Origin: Adineta vaga
Taxonomy: Eukaryota > Rotifera
DNA: 64,000 nucleotides
Reading direction: 5' to 3'
Assembly (NCBI GenBank): GCA_021613535.1
Contig: CP075494.1
Location: forward strand, 12,276,001-12,340,000
The stretch's first letter is position 1, and every line of letters starts with the position of its first letter. Positions 1 to 12,454 of this stretch are shown piece after piece. Both the position numbers and the translations under genes were made by a program. A model generated the notes under the pieces. It was not told the origin of the DNA. It worked only from the letters and a program-made list of their open reading frames with translations, and did no database searches.

Positions 1-199
1 ATGAATCGTAGTTAAATCATATGTTTTTGAATTCAAACGTGACTAAAAAAATATCATCAATTTAGAATATATGAACTGATCTACATTTATCCGATCTCAT
101 AGGCAGTAAAACAATTTTGTTCATAGATTGAACATGCATTGTCTTTTATAGGACTTCTCGTAATACTTTTATTAATCAATTCATATTTCAATGGTTTAC

Positions 200-3197
200 C
201 TGTGCTAATCGTAATTCTTCTTCTTTTGAATGAAGTGTTTGTGACAATTTTTCATTTTGTTCTTCTAAAGCAATAATTTTTCTAAAAAAAACAATATCAA
301 AAACAGAAATGAACTCTTTTTTTTGCCATTTTTACCGTTGAAGAGTTCGAGTATCACCGTCAAATGAAAATCGGTCATCTTTTGTTCGATTATTAAACGA
401 AGTTATTTGTCCATCGGAAGGCTTCTCTAATTCGTGAACACGTTTTTGAAGTTTACCATTTTTTAATTCAATTTGTTTCAATAATTCAGGTAATGGTTCA
501 AGTTCTTCAATACGTTTTTGTAAACGTGCACGTGTTCTTTCTAATTCAAGTTCAGATAAATGATTTTTACTATTATTTGCCGATGTTTTTAATACTTCAG
601 TATGTAATTGTGCTTTATAGTCATTTGCTAAACGTTCTGCTTGTTCAAGTCTAGCACGTAATTGTAGCACTTCAGAATTTGTTTCATTATCTGTTTGTTC
701 ATTTTTATTCTCATATAATTTTCTATTTAATACACCGATTTGATGATCACGATCATTTAAATCTGCTTGTAATGTTTCAATTGTTATTGCTTTGTTTTCA
801 GTTGGAATAATTGATAAAATAGAACATGATGGAGTTGAGTGCATAGGAGAATGTTTTCTTGATCGACGAATGCTGTTACCTTGATGACGATTAAGTTGAA
901 AATCACGTTCTAATGTCTAAAAATAATCATTTTAAACAAATAAGAAAAGTCTGTTTGTTCTTTATTGTCGGCTATCAATGATTCGGAAGGAAATGCAGGA
1001 TTTTAAGCGCAATAGAGTCTATAATATAAGCGGATTCTCTTAGATGCATTGTCGAGTATATCTATTCTAACTACGATCATAATAAAATTTTAAGACTTTA
1101 AATGAAGACAGTCGTTATCAATTCTTAATTCTACTGAATAACTGACAGAGAAAGAATTAGTGTGACGGAAATAACTTCACGTAAAATTCGAAAGAAAGAT
1201 GTTGATTAAGGAAGTCATTCTATTCTTACCCGTAAGGCACATCGTAATCGATTTATTTCTCCTTCTCGTGCATATAATTCTCGTTGAAGGTGAGCACGAT
1301 TATGTTCTAACGATGTTTTCATCGTATCAAAACTAATAGCATGCGTTCGAATACGTTCTAATTCCGTTTGTAAAGCAATATTATCATTTTCACGATTTAA
1401 TAATAAACGTCTGATTTGTTCATTTTCATTTTCTAATTCATGTATATGTATTTTTAATGTATCACATTGATTATTTATCATTCCATCTTCAGCTTCAAGA
1501 TGATATTGATGACGAAGAAATTCTTTTAGTTTACCATTTGAACGTTCGAATTGTTCAATTAAATGTAAAAGTTCATTTCGATGTTGATAAAGTTGATCAA
1601 CTTCAAACGATAATGGATGGTTGTCCTAAAGGTATATATATATATACATTTATGTACAAAAGAAATTATTTGTTCCTTTGTTTTCTTTTTCAAGAACATA
1701 TAAATGAATTTGAAGATTTGAATAGGAGAGTTTTTCATTATGCTAGTGTAGATGAGAAGAGTAACTTTTTCAACGTATGAAGATTTATTTATCGTTTCTA
1801 GGAGATATTCAGAGTCAAATGAATTCAAAATTGTTTCGTTTCTGTATCGAATTATTTATAGATTAGTTTGTTTCGATGATTTACCATCGGAAATGCTGTC
1901 TCCGAGGAAGGATGTAGTTCATGATATCTTACGGTTCGATAGATTGTAAGAATTGAAACTAGAATTATAGGATTTAAATGAGAAAATACTAGATACATAC
2001 GAATTTCAATTTTGTTAGAAGATCTCTGACTGAAGATAATTGTTTTGTAATTTGCGCAATGTCTGCTTCAGATTCTGCTAATGATATTAATAATCGTTCC
2101 CGATCTGGATTGAGATGAATCGGTCCTCTGATTGGTGTTGTACTACGTGCTCGTCGTCTAAATGTATAAATTCAGATAGAAATAGGTATGTTAGAAAGAA
2201 AAAAAAACAATGGAGTACAAACTTTGGAGTAATTGGATCATCAGTAAAAGAAACTTTCGTTTTTATATTTCGTTTTTGACGTTGTTCATCTGCACTAGAT
2301 GAACGATATTTAGTACGTATCGGTGATAATGATCTTGAACGAGGAAGTTTTGGTGTTTGTTTAGGTACCCGTTGAGTATAATTTTGTTCTAATTGTTCTA
2401 ATTCATAAAGAGATGAATCAATATCGGAACGAAGTTGATTCGTTTGATCTTGACTACCATGATTACGGATCTATTTGAAGAAGAAAAAAAAGGAAGACTA
2501 TAGAATACAATAGAGATCAATCATTTATTTATTTACGCGTTCTTTAAGCATACTAATCCCATCAATGAGTCCTTGAATACGTTTTTCATAGAGTTGAATT
2601 TCTCCCATTAATTTTTCATTTTCATATGTTGAGAGAGTATTAGTTTGAGAATTATTGGTAGTATTTAGTTTGTCAGAGTTGAGATTTTTATATTCTCGAT
2701 TACCATCATCATCATCATCAATGATAAATTCAGTGACTGGATTGATTTCCAAACGAGATTCTGGACTCTATTCGAAATAGAACAAAAGCAATAGTTTGAA
2801 AAACAGAAAAGAGAGAGAGATCTAATTTATTATAAACCTGCCAAGAAACTTTTTGTCCTTTAGTTGAACGACCTGGTGGTGGAACCCTAAATTAAATAGT
2901 ATTAGATAATATTGAAAAATTTCTTATCAATTGCTCTTACCAAGGTCCTCGATTCGGTGATGAATTCGGGGAACGAGTTGGTAAGACTAATCTAGGTGTA
3001 ACAACTTGTTTAGGAATTTTAGGTGTTGGAGATGATGATATATTCGTTTTTTTAGTTTTCGTTTTAGACACAACTTGTGTACGCATACGAGGTGTTGTTC
3101 GATTTACAAGAGTTGAGTTTTTTGTCGTTTTTTTCATATTTTTTCCATCACGCCATTCATTTTCTACATGAATATCAACAGGATTAATGGCTTGCAT
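200..3197 (-). CDS. ODF2: ODF2/cenexin-like centriolar coiled-coil protein, 3' end outside window
   Basis: Outer dense fibre protein 2/cenexin is a long coiled-coil scaffold of mother-centriole appendages, basal bodies and sperm tails. I read eight in-frame exons: 3197-2941, 2886-2838, 2767-2537, 2470-2223, 2157-2001, 1625-1230, 916-336 and 281-200 (667 codons so far); the last exon ends at a gtaaac donor, so the C-terminus lies beyond position 1. Family marks: an N-terminal motif WVPPPGRSTKGQKVSWQ followed by RLEINP, matching the vertebrate P-W-M-P-P-G-K start; heptad-rich sequence throughout; AHLQRELYAREGEINRL (matches HLQAQLRSKEAENSRL); and LQKRIEELEPLPELLKQIE near the end (matches the LADLQQLPDILKITE region). 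Basic and Ser/Pro-rich in the first 86 residues. Start chosen at the ATG of MQAINPVDI. Family assignment is good; it is a single-gene inference without alignment. Confidence 0.82.
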
Positions 3198-6100
3198 CTA
3201 TAAGAAATCAAAATCAATCGCATGCAAACGTGTGAAGATTAACACAAGCTGATTATCGATTATAATAGATCTTTTCTTTTATTTAAATAGAAACCATACT
3301 GAAGTTGTTAGCAATCATAAACTAAGTTATATCCTCTGTAATGAATAGACTAGCGACATTCTATGAAATTGACATTCAGTGACATCTGAATTTGTTCTTG
3401 AGCACTTACTTCTCACTACTACACAGTTCAATTATGTGAACCCCTGAGACATACTTTATTTCGTAGGTGTAATAATTTAGTTTGAGAAGAAAATTGAATC
3501 TATTATGAATTGTTGTAGGTGTCTTTTTTCATTATGTATACGAAAACATTGAAAGAGAACATTGCAATTTAATAAAGAATGTCACGATATATATATGAGT
3601 TAGAATAATTTTTTTGGTTCCAAAAATCTCATTACAGGTAATGACCTGCTGTTTCAAAAAGTAAGAAGTCCTTCTTAGTTTTATGCCATTAATATAAGTA
3701 AAGGAAGGAGTTACGTCTGTTGGGTCAGTTTCTATCTAATTGACTCATTGCGTTGTAGTTAAAAATGTAATTGACTTCCTATAATAAATGACGATCAATA
3801 TTGAATTTGGTTTTATTTATGTCAGTAAAATAAAATAAAAAAAGCCTTTGCTTATTTTTATCGTAGAATGACGTCAGTGTAATAACTATTTTGAGATATC
3901 TATATTTTAAAGGAAATAGTTTTATAATTTCAATACGTTCTCACTATATTCTGTATCTATTAAATATCCTGTAAATGTGTTTATTATATATATAAAACTA
4001 TGACGCATTCATATCCGACAAAGCGTGTAATATGAAATGAATTCTAGATCCATTTTTCATTACAATGTACTTTGAAAATCACGTCACACTTTTTGTTTCT
4101 TAACTGAAAGGACTCAAATCTAATTTTTCTTCAAGTATCTTCAAATGTGTCTGTTGAAATCGTTTACCGATGATCGAGGTAGGTAATGCATGCACTTAAT
4201 GACAATTTTATTTATGGTTTTGGAATACAAATTGGCAGGTTCAGTTGAATAGTTGATGTAGAAAATATGTATGATATGACTTCCTAGATTAAATTACACT
4301 AAAATTAGATTTTGTAAATACAGCTTGAGAAAAGGGTTGTTTTGTTGATTAAGAATCTCTACTTATTAGCGTAGGCAGTAAGAAGAGCACAAAATCATAA
4401 AAAGTTTCATTTATTTTTCTGTTATTTATATCAGTTCTACGGTTTATTTTTTAACAATTAGATCGACTATGTATGTTAATGACGAAACTTCAATGAATTA
4501 TTTCTTTTTTTATTGACCTTCGAACACAATTTGTTAACAGATGTACATAATAAATAATTTCTTATCTAAACTATACTATTTCTTTTTTTTTTTAAAGTGT
4601 ATACAGATCAACATAGTATCATTGTGATATATGTCAATAGTTCTATTTATATATAGTTCCGAAACAGACTGATGTTTTATCATCTGATAATTATAAAATG
4701 AGAAATAATAGAAAGAAAAATAAGACAGGTCTGTTATTAGGATATATGAACATAATTTCCTTTTCTCTAATCTCTAAAAGAAAATTCTTACCGATAAGAT
4801 GAGAGTTGTTTTCTTTATATTTAATAATCTGAATATCAACCGTTCTAGCGAAGAACTATTATAGTGGTTAGTTAAACCATAATTATATAATGGATAAGTT
4901 ATATTTATTGATAATCGATCCACTTTATTAGAAATAGATAGAATTGTTAGAAGTAATTTAGATAATAAAAAGGCTCCTCTATGAACATGTAACTGCTGGT
5001 CCTGTATTGTAATACAAGATTTGTGATAATGACAAAAGTAGATCAATACTCTTTTTTTTTCAATCCGATTTGTAAAATCCGAAAAAACAATTACTCTCAT
5101 TCTGAACAAATTAACATCGTTTGTAACCAATAATAATTTGAAGAAATTCTCTCAGTACCCGCACGATTTGAGTAAGTCATTATATTATTTTCTCTTATTT
5201 TTAAAGTGGAAACTTGACAGATACCATTGCCTGTATAATTATCACTTCACTTCATAAAATCTTTCATAATAGACGATGATTACAATAGTTATGCGTAGAT
5301 CTTTATTAAGTTGCAAGGAAAAGGTCAATAGGATTTTAAAAGATGGTGTAATTTATTAAAAGAAAAAAAAGTCATAATTGATCATGAGATTTTCTTTATA
5401 TTTTCATATACGAATACTTTTTAACCCATGACATTGCTCATATTATACATAGTAATTTTAAAAAATGAAATCGAAGAAAAAGATTTGATGCATGAAAAAT
5501 AAAGAAAAAAAATAGTGACTAAGAGATAATGATAATAGTTATTAGTCTTATTTCCGCAACGTTGCTTCCTTATTTTGATGTATCCTGCTGACAGTTTGAA
5601 CTGACTAGGCAGAAGAAAAAAATGATACGGAAATGCTCTAAACTAATTCTTTTGGAAAAAAAACAGAGATCTTCGATGTAAAATTAATTCAAATTCGCTT
5701 GAATAAATATTAACACAAACATCTATGATTTATAGTGATAATTCTATAGCGGCAGTTCGATTCATTTATTCAGTGACATAAAACTTCAGAATATTGTTTT
5801 TTTTTCTTTAGAAAATGCGATGTAAGAAAATTGAGAAAAACATTTCTTTTCATTATTTAAAATAACTTGCAAACTTGCAATAGTGAATGTGTTTTTCTTG
5901 CGAGACAATTGCTATTTGAAAAGAAAACGATAACTACAAAATGGCTAGCTTAATTGACATTGTTTCTTTGTGTGTGTGTGTGTGTGTGTGTGTGTCTGTG
6001 CGACGTTTTTCTTTTCCTTCTCTGGATATGAAAAGATTCTATCATGCATAAGAACTCTAATAGGATATTTTATATGGCAAGTGGATAGCTACCCATCAGT

Positions 6101-6425
6101 GAACTTTATTACACACAAGAATGATCTACTACCATTTATCATGATTCAGTTGATTGCTCTTTTGTCTATATCAAATAAATACTATCCTCATAGATGATAA
6201 GCAAAAGAAAAATATATATATATAAAAGAGAGAGGAAAGGGAAAAAAGAAAAGACGAACGCAGAATCAAGAAAAAAGAATCCTAGTGAGAATCAATCTCA
6301 TTTGTATATGAATTGAAGCAAGTCATTCATAACATCTGTTGAATCTATTGTAACGATTCATAATAAAATAAATGAAAACTTGTTGTTCTAGATCATAAAT
6401 TTTTTCTTATTTTTCTTCGTAAATA
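3198..6425. other. Intergenic, 5' flanks of ODF2 (-) and GPCR (+)
   Basis: This is the shared upstream region of two divergent genes. I see AT-rich sequence with only short random reading frames, a TG microsatellite near 5969-5995 and a TATA-like atatatatataaaag stretch at about 6213-6226, 200 nt upstream of the GPCR start. No further gene could be supported. Confidence 0.6.
5969..5995. repeat. (TG)n microsatellite
   Basis: An uninterrupted run of about 13 TG dinucleotides, followed by an imperfect tctgtg end. It lies in the divergent intergenic region about 430 nt upstream of the GPCR start codon. Confidence 0.95.
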
Positions 6426-8905
6426 ATGACAACATATGAAAATACGATTCATGATCAAATGACAACGTCGACATCATTATCATTACAACAACTTTATAAT
6501 CGATATGCTACAACTTATCTTTCATTTCGTGATTTACATACATATGAAATTATTATTTTACTTATCTATGGCATAATGATCATATTTTCCTTTTGTACAA
6601 ATTTTATTGCTATTATTATTTTTTTCTTTGGTCGTCGTTCTCGTACCGAATTAACTCCGTTTCTACTAAATTTATCAATATTTAATATTATTATGACTGT
6701 CTATTGTATTCCGTTTACAATTACATCAGTTATATTTCAACGTTGGTTATTTGCAAGTGCATTATGTAATGTTTTAGATAGTTTTAAAACATTTTCTGTA
6801 TCCGGTGTTCTTCTAACATTAATAACAATAGCTATTGATCGATATTGTGTTGTAAAATATCCATTAGCAATTAAAATGTATTCGCCAAAACGACGAAATC
6901 TAGTTGCGATACTAATTATTTGGATTTTAAGTATATTATTAGCTATGGTATGGTCTCCAGCCCGTTCATCGCCTACACAAGAAAAGCGTTTATGGGTTAA
7001 TTCACGCACTGTATTAGATAATTATATGACAGCAGTTGACAATTCTACAGATACACCAAAATCAACTTATTATTTATCACAAATAAAATATGATCTTATA
7101 GATACTTTACAATGTTTACCAAATAAAATAGCACGACCTATTGAAGTTCAACGAGCAATATTAAATTCACTTCAAACATATTTTTTTCCCTTATTCATAC
7201 TTGCTTTTGTTTATTTACGTATTGCCGTTATCTTATGGCAACGAAGAAATGATGTCAGTTATGATTTGAGTAATGGAGCAACAAAAAATTTATTTACGAA
7301 TGAAAACATTCAATTTAAGAAGAAATTAAAACAAGTATGTCATTTTCTTTTCTATGAGAAGTACTATAGGGTAGAGATGAAGATGTTTCATGGCATTATT
7401 GAACATCTCTTCTTTGATTTTTAAGTAGAGCAATTACACAAAGGAAAATTTTGAAGAAGAAAAAGTTGTTTTATATGATTTTAAAATTTCTTTTATCAAT
7501 TCATAAATATATTTAGAGATTTAATAAGATAATAGATGCTTTTAGAAAAGATTTTCTTGTCTATTTAATTTAAGTAGTATCCGTGTCTCAGTAATACACA
7601 GATGATTGCATTTTTTACCTATTATATCGGGCAATCAAGAATCTTCGTAAATGGTGGATATATAGGATCAATAAATGCTTTGACATAACTATCTTTTCTT
7701 ATTCATATCATCATTATCGTCATTGCAATTTTTCAATTTTCCACTAGTCATTATTTGAATGAAAACTACGTTTATATATGAGTTAAGTTAGCATTACTTC
7801 TGGATAGAATTTCTTCATATTTATTAAAGTACTCGTTTTGAACTTCTCTGTACTTGTTTGAATAGTTCTAGACAAATAAAAATGAACTATAATAGATCAC
7901 TTTACTTGTAAAAGACCGCTGGCATTTTGTTTTTCCAAGTGTTTATTCAACTGGATGGTAGTAATGACTGTAGATGAGTTTAATTGTTTCTGTATTAAAT
8001 AATAATAATAATATATCTGATTTCTCATTTGAAACGTTGAATCATTAAAAGATATGCAGGCGATCTCATCTGTTTTTTTCCTGAAATTATAAAAGGAATA
8101 TATAGTGTGTGGTTTCAGATATTAAAGTCATTATCAATTCAAACAGATCATGACATCAGACCCGACAGAATTCAGAAAATAATTTACTAATGAGTTTTTT
8201 TTTCTTTTGTGTATCTGAATAAAATATTTGTTAATCTGATGGAGATTATTCAAAAGCGACCCATCAAAATTGATGTCTTGATATTGAATATATAGTAGAA
8301 AAAACGAGGAGATTTTCTTTCTTTCTAGGGAATCAAAATGTTGATTGCTGTTGTCCTACTTTATGCTATTCTCTGGTTACCAATGAATGTTTTTCAATTA
8401 TGTCTAAATCTCTTATGTTTTACAGGAACAAAATATCAAAAATTTTGTGCACATCCAACATTAATTAAACTTCTTTATATAGCAGCTCATTTTCTAACCG
8501 TATCAAATACAGCTCTTAATCCAATTATCTATGGATTTACGAATAATCGATTTCGAGTGAATCCTTTTTTTTTAATCTTCATTAATTTTTCAATTTAAAG
8601 ATATTTTCATTATTTATTAGAGTGATATTCGACAGTTACGTCGTCGTTTAATTCATTGTCAAGGACGTTCACCATCCCATTACCAATCACAACCAATACG
8701 AAATCTAAAAGGTCTGGAAGATCGTTTATATAAAAAGAAAGGAATTCCAAACAACAGTGGATCGAACACTCAACGAATCCTTACACAACAAACATCTCGG
8801 CGGCCTTTATCTTTAACTGATCAAAATAAAGTTCCTCGAACAATTTATACAAATAGTTTACCGAGTAAAGATATCATGCTCACTAAAACTCGTCATACAA
8901 CTTAA
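6426..8905 (+). CDS. Rhodopsin-family GPCR, neuropeptide-receptor-like
   Basis: A seven-transmembrane class A receptor (473 aa) in three phase-0 exons: 6426-7334, 8329-8556 and 8621-8905, separated by introns of 994 and 64 nt. Visible landmarks: TM1 from about residue 41, a TM2 segment FLLNLSIFNIIM, a Cys at residue 114 paired with Cys230 in a long second extracellular loop, DRY at 138-140 ending TM3, TM6 starting just after the first intron (KMLIAVVLLYAILWLP), and NPIIY at 367-371 in TM7 followed by a basic helix-8 region (NNRFR). The N-terminus has no signal peptide, as usual for this class. The cytoplasmic tail is basic and Ser/Thr/Gln-rich. The ligand cannot be told; amine receptors are unlikely because no Asp is visible at the TM3 amine-binding position. 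I infer a peptide receptor. Confidence 0.85.
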
Positions 8906-9183
8906 CTAGAATCGAACAATTTGCTTATGTATGTTGTAACAGTATTGTTTCTTCGTCTTCTTCTTCTTCTTCTTCTTCGCTCGTTATTATTGACGTCAAT
9001 ATTAGAAAAAAAAAATGTTGACTAATAATAGCACACCTGTTGTATCATCATTACGTCGCACTCTTTATTTTTGTTATGCTTGACTGAAACAAAAAAATGA
9101 CATATTATTTCGCACTATTCAAATGCAATATCATTCATTTTACAAAACTTCTGAAGACAGGGAGCATTGATTAAGTTTACAGG
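8906..9183. repeat. Intergenic with a (TTC)n tract
   Basis: The 3' flank of the GPCR contains a CTT/TTC trinucleotide tract at about 8948-8980 (gtcttcttcttcttcttc). Otherwise I see no structure. Confidence 0.7.
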
Positions 9184-9441
9184 ATGAATTATCCAACAGG
9201 CATGAGCGCTGGTACTGGTATGCATTACAACAAGGTCGCTTCTCAAATGCAAAACTATTTACATAGTTCATCACGTCGAAGCCAATATGCTGCTCCAGCA
9301 TACGGACAATATTTTCCTCAAGGAGAAGCAATAGCTTCACATCTCATTCAATACGGTGCACAAAGAATGGGCGTTCCTCCAATGGTTGCCAATGAAATTA
9401 GCGGCATGGCATTTGGCTTAATGCGCAACGTTCTGTCATAA
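9184..9441 (+). CDS. Small unknown protein, 85 aa
   Basis: A single-exon reading frame of 85 codons, ATG to TAA. I do not recognise the family. The N-terminal half is Ser/Tyr/Gln/Met-rich (many Tyr, e.g. around YGQYFPQGE), and the C-terminal half is a more regular stretch, AQRMGVPPMVANEISGMAF, that could form amphipathic helices; no signal peptide or membrane segment is evident. Support for it being real: its base composition is clearly richer in GC than its flanks, and the ATG lies one base after an acceptor-like sequence (aagtttacag|gATG), a pattern seen at several other genes here. It stands alone between a GPCR and CLPP. It could still be a chance frame. Confidence 0.5.
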   Translation: MNYPTGMSAGTGMHYNKVASQMQNYLHSSSRRSQYAAPAYGQYFPQGEAIASHLIQYGAQRMGVPPMVANEISGMAFGLMRNVLS

Positions 9442-9898
9442 ATGTACAGAGCAAGCGTGTACTTGAAAGTGACATTCATTTTTCTAAACAAATCTTTGCT
9501 AAAAACATTTCTCTATTCATTAAAATAAATATCAAAGTTCATTAAGTGCAGAAGAGTATCTGGTTTTGTCAAGGACGTACTTAGAATATAAATCGATAGA
9601 TAATCCAATCATTAAAGACAATAATGATAGACTAGTAGATGACACTTTAGAAATGTGAATAACGTGACAAGGAAATAAGTCGACGTTTTTGTAGAAACAT
9701 CAAGAAAATTGAATTTTCTTTCTGTATGATGTCGTGACAAATCGTAATGTCTATTTCAATCCTAACTCTTTTCATCAAGGAAAGAAAAGATTGTATTCTT
9801 CCTCACAATGTTCTAAAACAAAATTGTATTCAATTTGAAAATGAAAGTTTATTGTAAAAACTGATTTGTTTTTCTTCTTCAATAGATAACAAATAAAA
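9442..9898. other. Intergenic between convergent genes
   Basis: This holds the 3' flanks of the 85-aa gene (+) and CLPP (-). An AATAAA-like attaaaataaat lies near 9519-9530. Nothing else is recognisable. Confidence 0.6.
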
Positions 9899-11523
9899 CT
9901 AAGTATTCGATTTGAGGTGTTTCTCTTCATCTGCTAGCATATCGACGAGAGGATGCTCAAGAACTTTGTCAATCAAACCGAGACGTTTCGCACTTTCAGC
10001 ATCGAAAAATCGATCGCGTTCAAGTAATTTTTCTAAAGCAAACAATTTCGATAAATATTGCTCAATTTACATATTTTATTTACCAATTTCTTCCGATGAT
10101 TGACCTGTATGTTTGACATACAGTTTATTTACGAGACGTTTTAATTTCAATATTTCTTCTGCATGAATCATAATATCTGTTGCTTGACCCTTTCAAATGA
10201 CAAGAAAAAAGAGATAATGAGAAGATATTTTTCTTGATTTATAGTACCTGTACACCACCGGAAGGTTGATGAATCATAATTCTCCTAGCAGATAATTGAA
10301 AAATTATACTTTGTCTTCTAGATGAACTTGCATTACTCACGAGTTCGGTAATGAATGACGTAGACCATGTGTACCAGACGTTAATAAAAGTGATGCCTGT
10401 AAAATTAAAAACATCATTTCTTTCTTGTTTTATTACTTAGTTTCTATTACCATTGAACATGCTTGACCTACGCACCATGTTGCAATTGGAGGAGTGATAT
10501 ACTAAGACAAGAAAAGTCGAATTTCGAGACAAATATTAGATGATTCACGACATACTTGCATTGTATCATAAATTCCGAGACCCGCAGTAACAACCCCACC
10601 TAATCGACATGAAAATCAAAGATAAACAAAACAAACATGATATTTGATGAACTAACCAGGACTGTTAATATACATATGAACAGGTTTTCTTGAACTTTCA
10701 GATTGAAGAAAAAGAAGTTGTGCAATAACTAAACTTGATAGTTCATCATTTATTGGACCCATAACACAAATAATTCGTTCTTTAAGTAAACGAGAATATA
10801 TATCATAAGCTCGTTCACCCCGTCCAGTTTGTTCGACAACCATTGGTATCAATGGATACAAATATTTCGATGAAAGATGTAATCTGCTTGATCGTTGTGT
10901 AAGACATTGAACTGTCGGTGTCTTTTAATATAAATAAAAGATTTCTTTCTGACTTTATGATATGATTGACAAATATTCAAAACTAATTAGTCATCCTCTT
11001 TCAGGCGTATATGATTTTCTCTCTTCCTATATATGATTCTTATATTTCGATATCATGATTTGATTTTAACGAAGCATATGGCAAATAATATGTTCGATAT
11101 AAAAACAAACGACCATCTGTCACATATGATTTTCTATTTAATAACCATAGAATAAATCTAAAGGCCATGTAATTTACAAGAACATAACATGCACAATTTG
11201 CCTCTTTGTATCCGAACACAAAAAATTAGCAATTTTGTTTTCTCCAATATTGAGCTTATTAGCCAATCCTAATGTAAACAACACAAACAACTTGTTGTAT
11301 TCGTTATTTGCTATCAATATAGGAACAAACATATAATAATTTTCAGAAATATGACACTGATTTTATTATTATCATGTATCAATCGTTTAGACTTCCTAAT
11401 ATAACTATTCCTACAATCCTAAGTAATTATACTCGTTACATCTTGAGATCAAATGAGAAAATATTTGTAAATAAATAAACTGAAACTACATACCAATAGA
11501 TATCGTGTAAAAATCGATTGCAT
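9899..11523 (-). CDS. CLPP: Mitochondrial ATP-dependent Clp protease, proteolytic subunit
   Basis: CLPP forms the double-heptamer serine peptidase of the mitochondrial matrix, fed by the ClpX unfoldase. Eight exons: 11523-11494, 10921-10657, 10599-10556, 10501-10451, 10396-10341, 10284-10248, about 10191-10084 and 10032-9899, giving about 240 aa. Exon 1 encodes only [10 protein letters not shown]; with exon 2 (Arg, Ser, hydroxylated residues, no acids) it makes a typical mitochondrial presequence before the mature start [20 protein letters not shown]. The catalytic triad is visible: Ser129 in VGQACSMASLL, His154 in IMIHQPSGG and Asp203 in LLERDRFF. The C-terminal extension after KVLEHP is short. 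The ATG lies 41 nt after the stop of the upstream phosphatase gene, with an acceptor-like site in that gap. The frame through the T run at about 10139-10144 is the one spot I could not count reliably. Confidence 0.93.
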
Positions 11524-11532
11524 TTAGTAAAT

Positions 11533-11552
11533 CTAGAATACAAAAAAAATAT
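11533..11552 (-). promoter_or_regulatory. Candidate trans-splice acceptor before CLPP
   Basis: On the minus strand the 41-nt gap between the phosphatase stop and the CLPP ATG contains a T-rich tract ending in attctag, 9 nt before the ATG. The gap contains no room for a separate promoter and 5' exon, so a spliced-leader addition site is the simplest reading. Inference. Confidence 0.5.
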
Positions 11553-11564
11553 TTCATATAAAAT

Positions 11565-12284
11565 TTATTTGATCCATTTCTCTTTAATATAATCTTCAAT
11601 TTCTTTTCCATTTTGCCATTCAAAAAAATCTGCTTCAAGTTTATGTTTTCCTAATTCTTCTTGTTGTTTTAATTCTTTTGCCATTCGATAGCCACTCCTC
11701 GCACAAACAAGATCACCTTTTTTCAAACCATTTGCTGCACATACATCATTATGTCCATCACCAATATATAAGATGGGAATTGGTTCAGAAAATTTTGTTC
11801 GCATATATTTTTCTATAATTTCTCTTTTACACATATTCGATGGACATGTTGAACATGTTTGTTGACCATATTGTTCAATCATTAAACATTGTTCATCTTT
11901 ATTAAAATAAGCAGGATTAGTAAAAATATCTTTGAACATATGATCAAGTTGATTATGTTTTAAGATAGCTTCGATAAAAACAAGATTTGAATCACTAATA
12001 ATAATCAAATGACTATTGGATATTGAATATAAATACTTGATTAAATGAGAAAAATCAGTTGTCAAAGGAATTTCTTGCATATTTTGAATATAATCATCTT
12101 CGGTAATATTGAATCGTTGTAATTGACGAAATTTATCTTGCATATAATCTGTCCAACAATCAAATTGTGAACGATTTTTATCAGCATTCAATCGATCTTC
12201 TTCGGATGGAAATAATTTATTAACATGAACATCAGAATTATCATCGACAATCGTATGATCAAAATCAAATACGACTAAAAACAT
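11565..12284 (-). CDS. PHOSPHO2: PHOSPHO1/2-type HAD phosphatase
   Basis: A cytosolic haloacid-dehalogenase phosphatase of the PHOSPHO family (PHOSPHO2 acts on pyridoxal phosphate; PHOSPHO1 on phosphocholine and phosphoethanolamine). It is intronless, 239 aa, the family's usual length. Motif I is DFDHTIVDDNSD at residues 7-18 with nucleophile Asp7 and Asp9; motif II is SDSN at 97-100; motif IV is GDGHND at 175-180. The family Cys cluster CSTCPSNMC (144-152) and FTNPAYFN are also present. It is the middle gene of a same-strand set: EME1 ends 170 nt upstream and CLPP begins 41 nt downstream. The ATG follows a good acceptor-like sequence by 8 nt. PHOSPHO2 rather than PHOSPHO1 is my guess from FDFDHTIVDDNSD. 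Confidence 0.9.
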   Translation of the reverse strand: MFLVVFDFDHTIVDDNSDVHVNKLFPSEEDRLNADKNRSQFDCWTDYMQDKFRQLQRFNITEDDYIQNMQEIPLTTDFSHLIKYLYSISNSHLIIISDSNLVFIEAILKHNQLDHMFKDIFTNPAYFNKDEQCLMIEQYGQQTCSTCPSNMCKREIIEKYMRTKFSEPIPILYIGDGHNDVCAANGLKKGDLVCARSGYRMAKELKQQEELGKHKLEADFFEWQNGKEIEDYIKEKWIK

Positions 12285-12292
12285 TGTTTTCT

Positions 12293-12306
12293 CTAGAAGA
12301 TAAAAA
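12293..12306 (-). promoter_or_regulatory. Candidate trans-splice acceptor before phosphatase
   Basis: The minus strand reads tttttatcttctag, then 8 nt to the ATG at 12284. No donor is needed upstream since the gene is intronless. It resembles the sites before CLPP, GTPBP10 and PSMC1. Confidence 0.45.
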
Positions 12307-12454
12307 TTGGCGGCAAATTGAAATGAAAATTCACAATTGTGTGATATTCACAAGATTAAATAAAGAAATGATTTCAAAATAATATCATCTAGAAGAAAAT
12401 AGATAAATATACTTCATTCAATGAACAACATAAGAAAAGATAAGAATTCAACGA

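Noticed and set aside
4774-5130. 118-aa frame on the minus strand
   Set aside because: No family resemblance, biased AT-rich composition and no splice context.
10131-10150. Possible 2-base frameshift in CLPP at a T run
   Set aside because: My count of the T run at the line boundary was not reliable (four or six). The conserved protein reads through smoothly with four; I do not claim a lesion.
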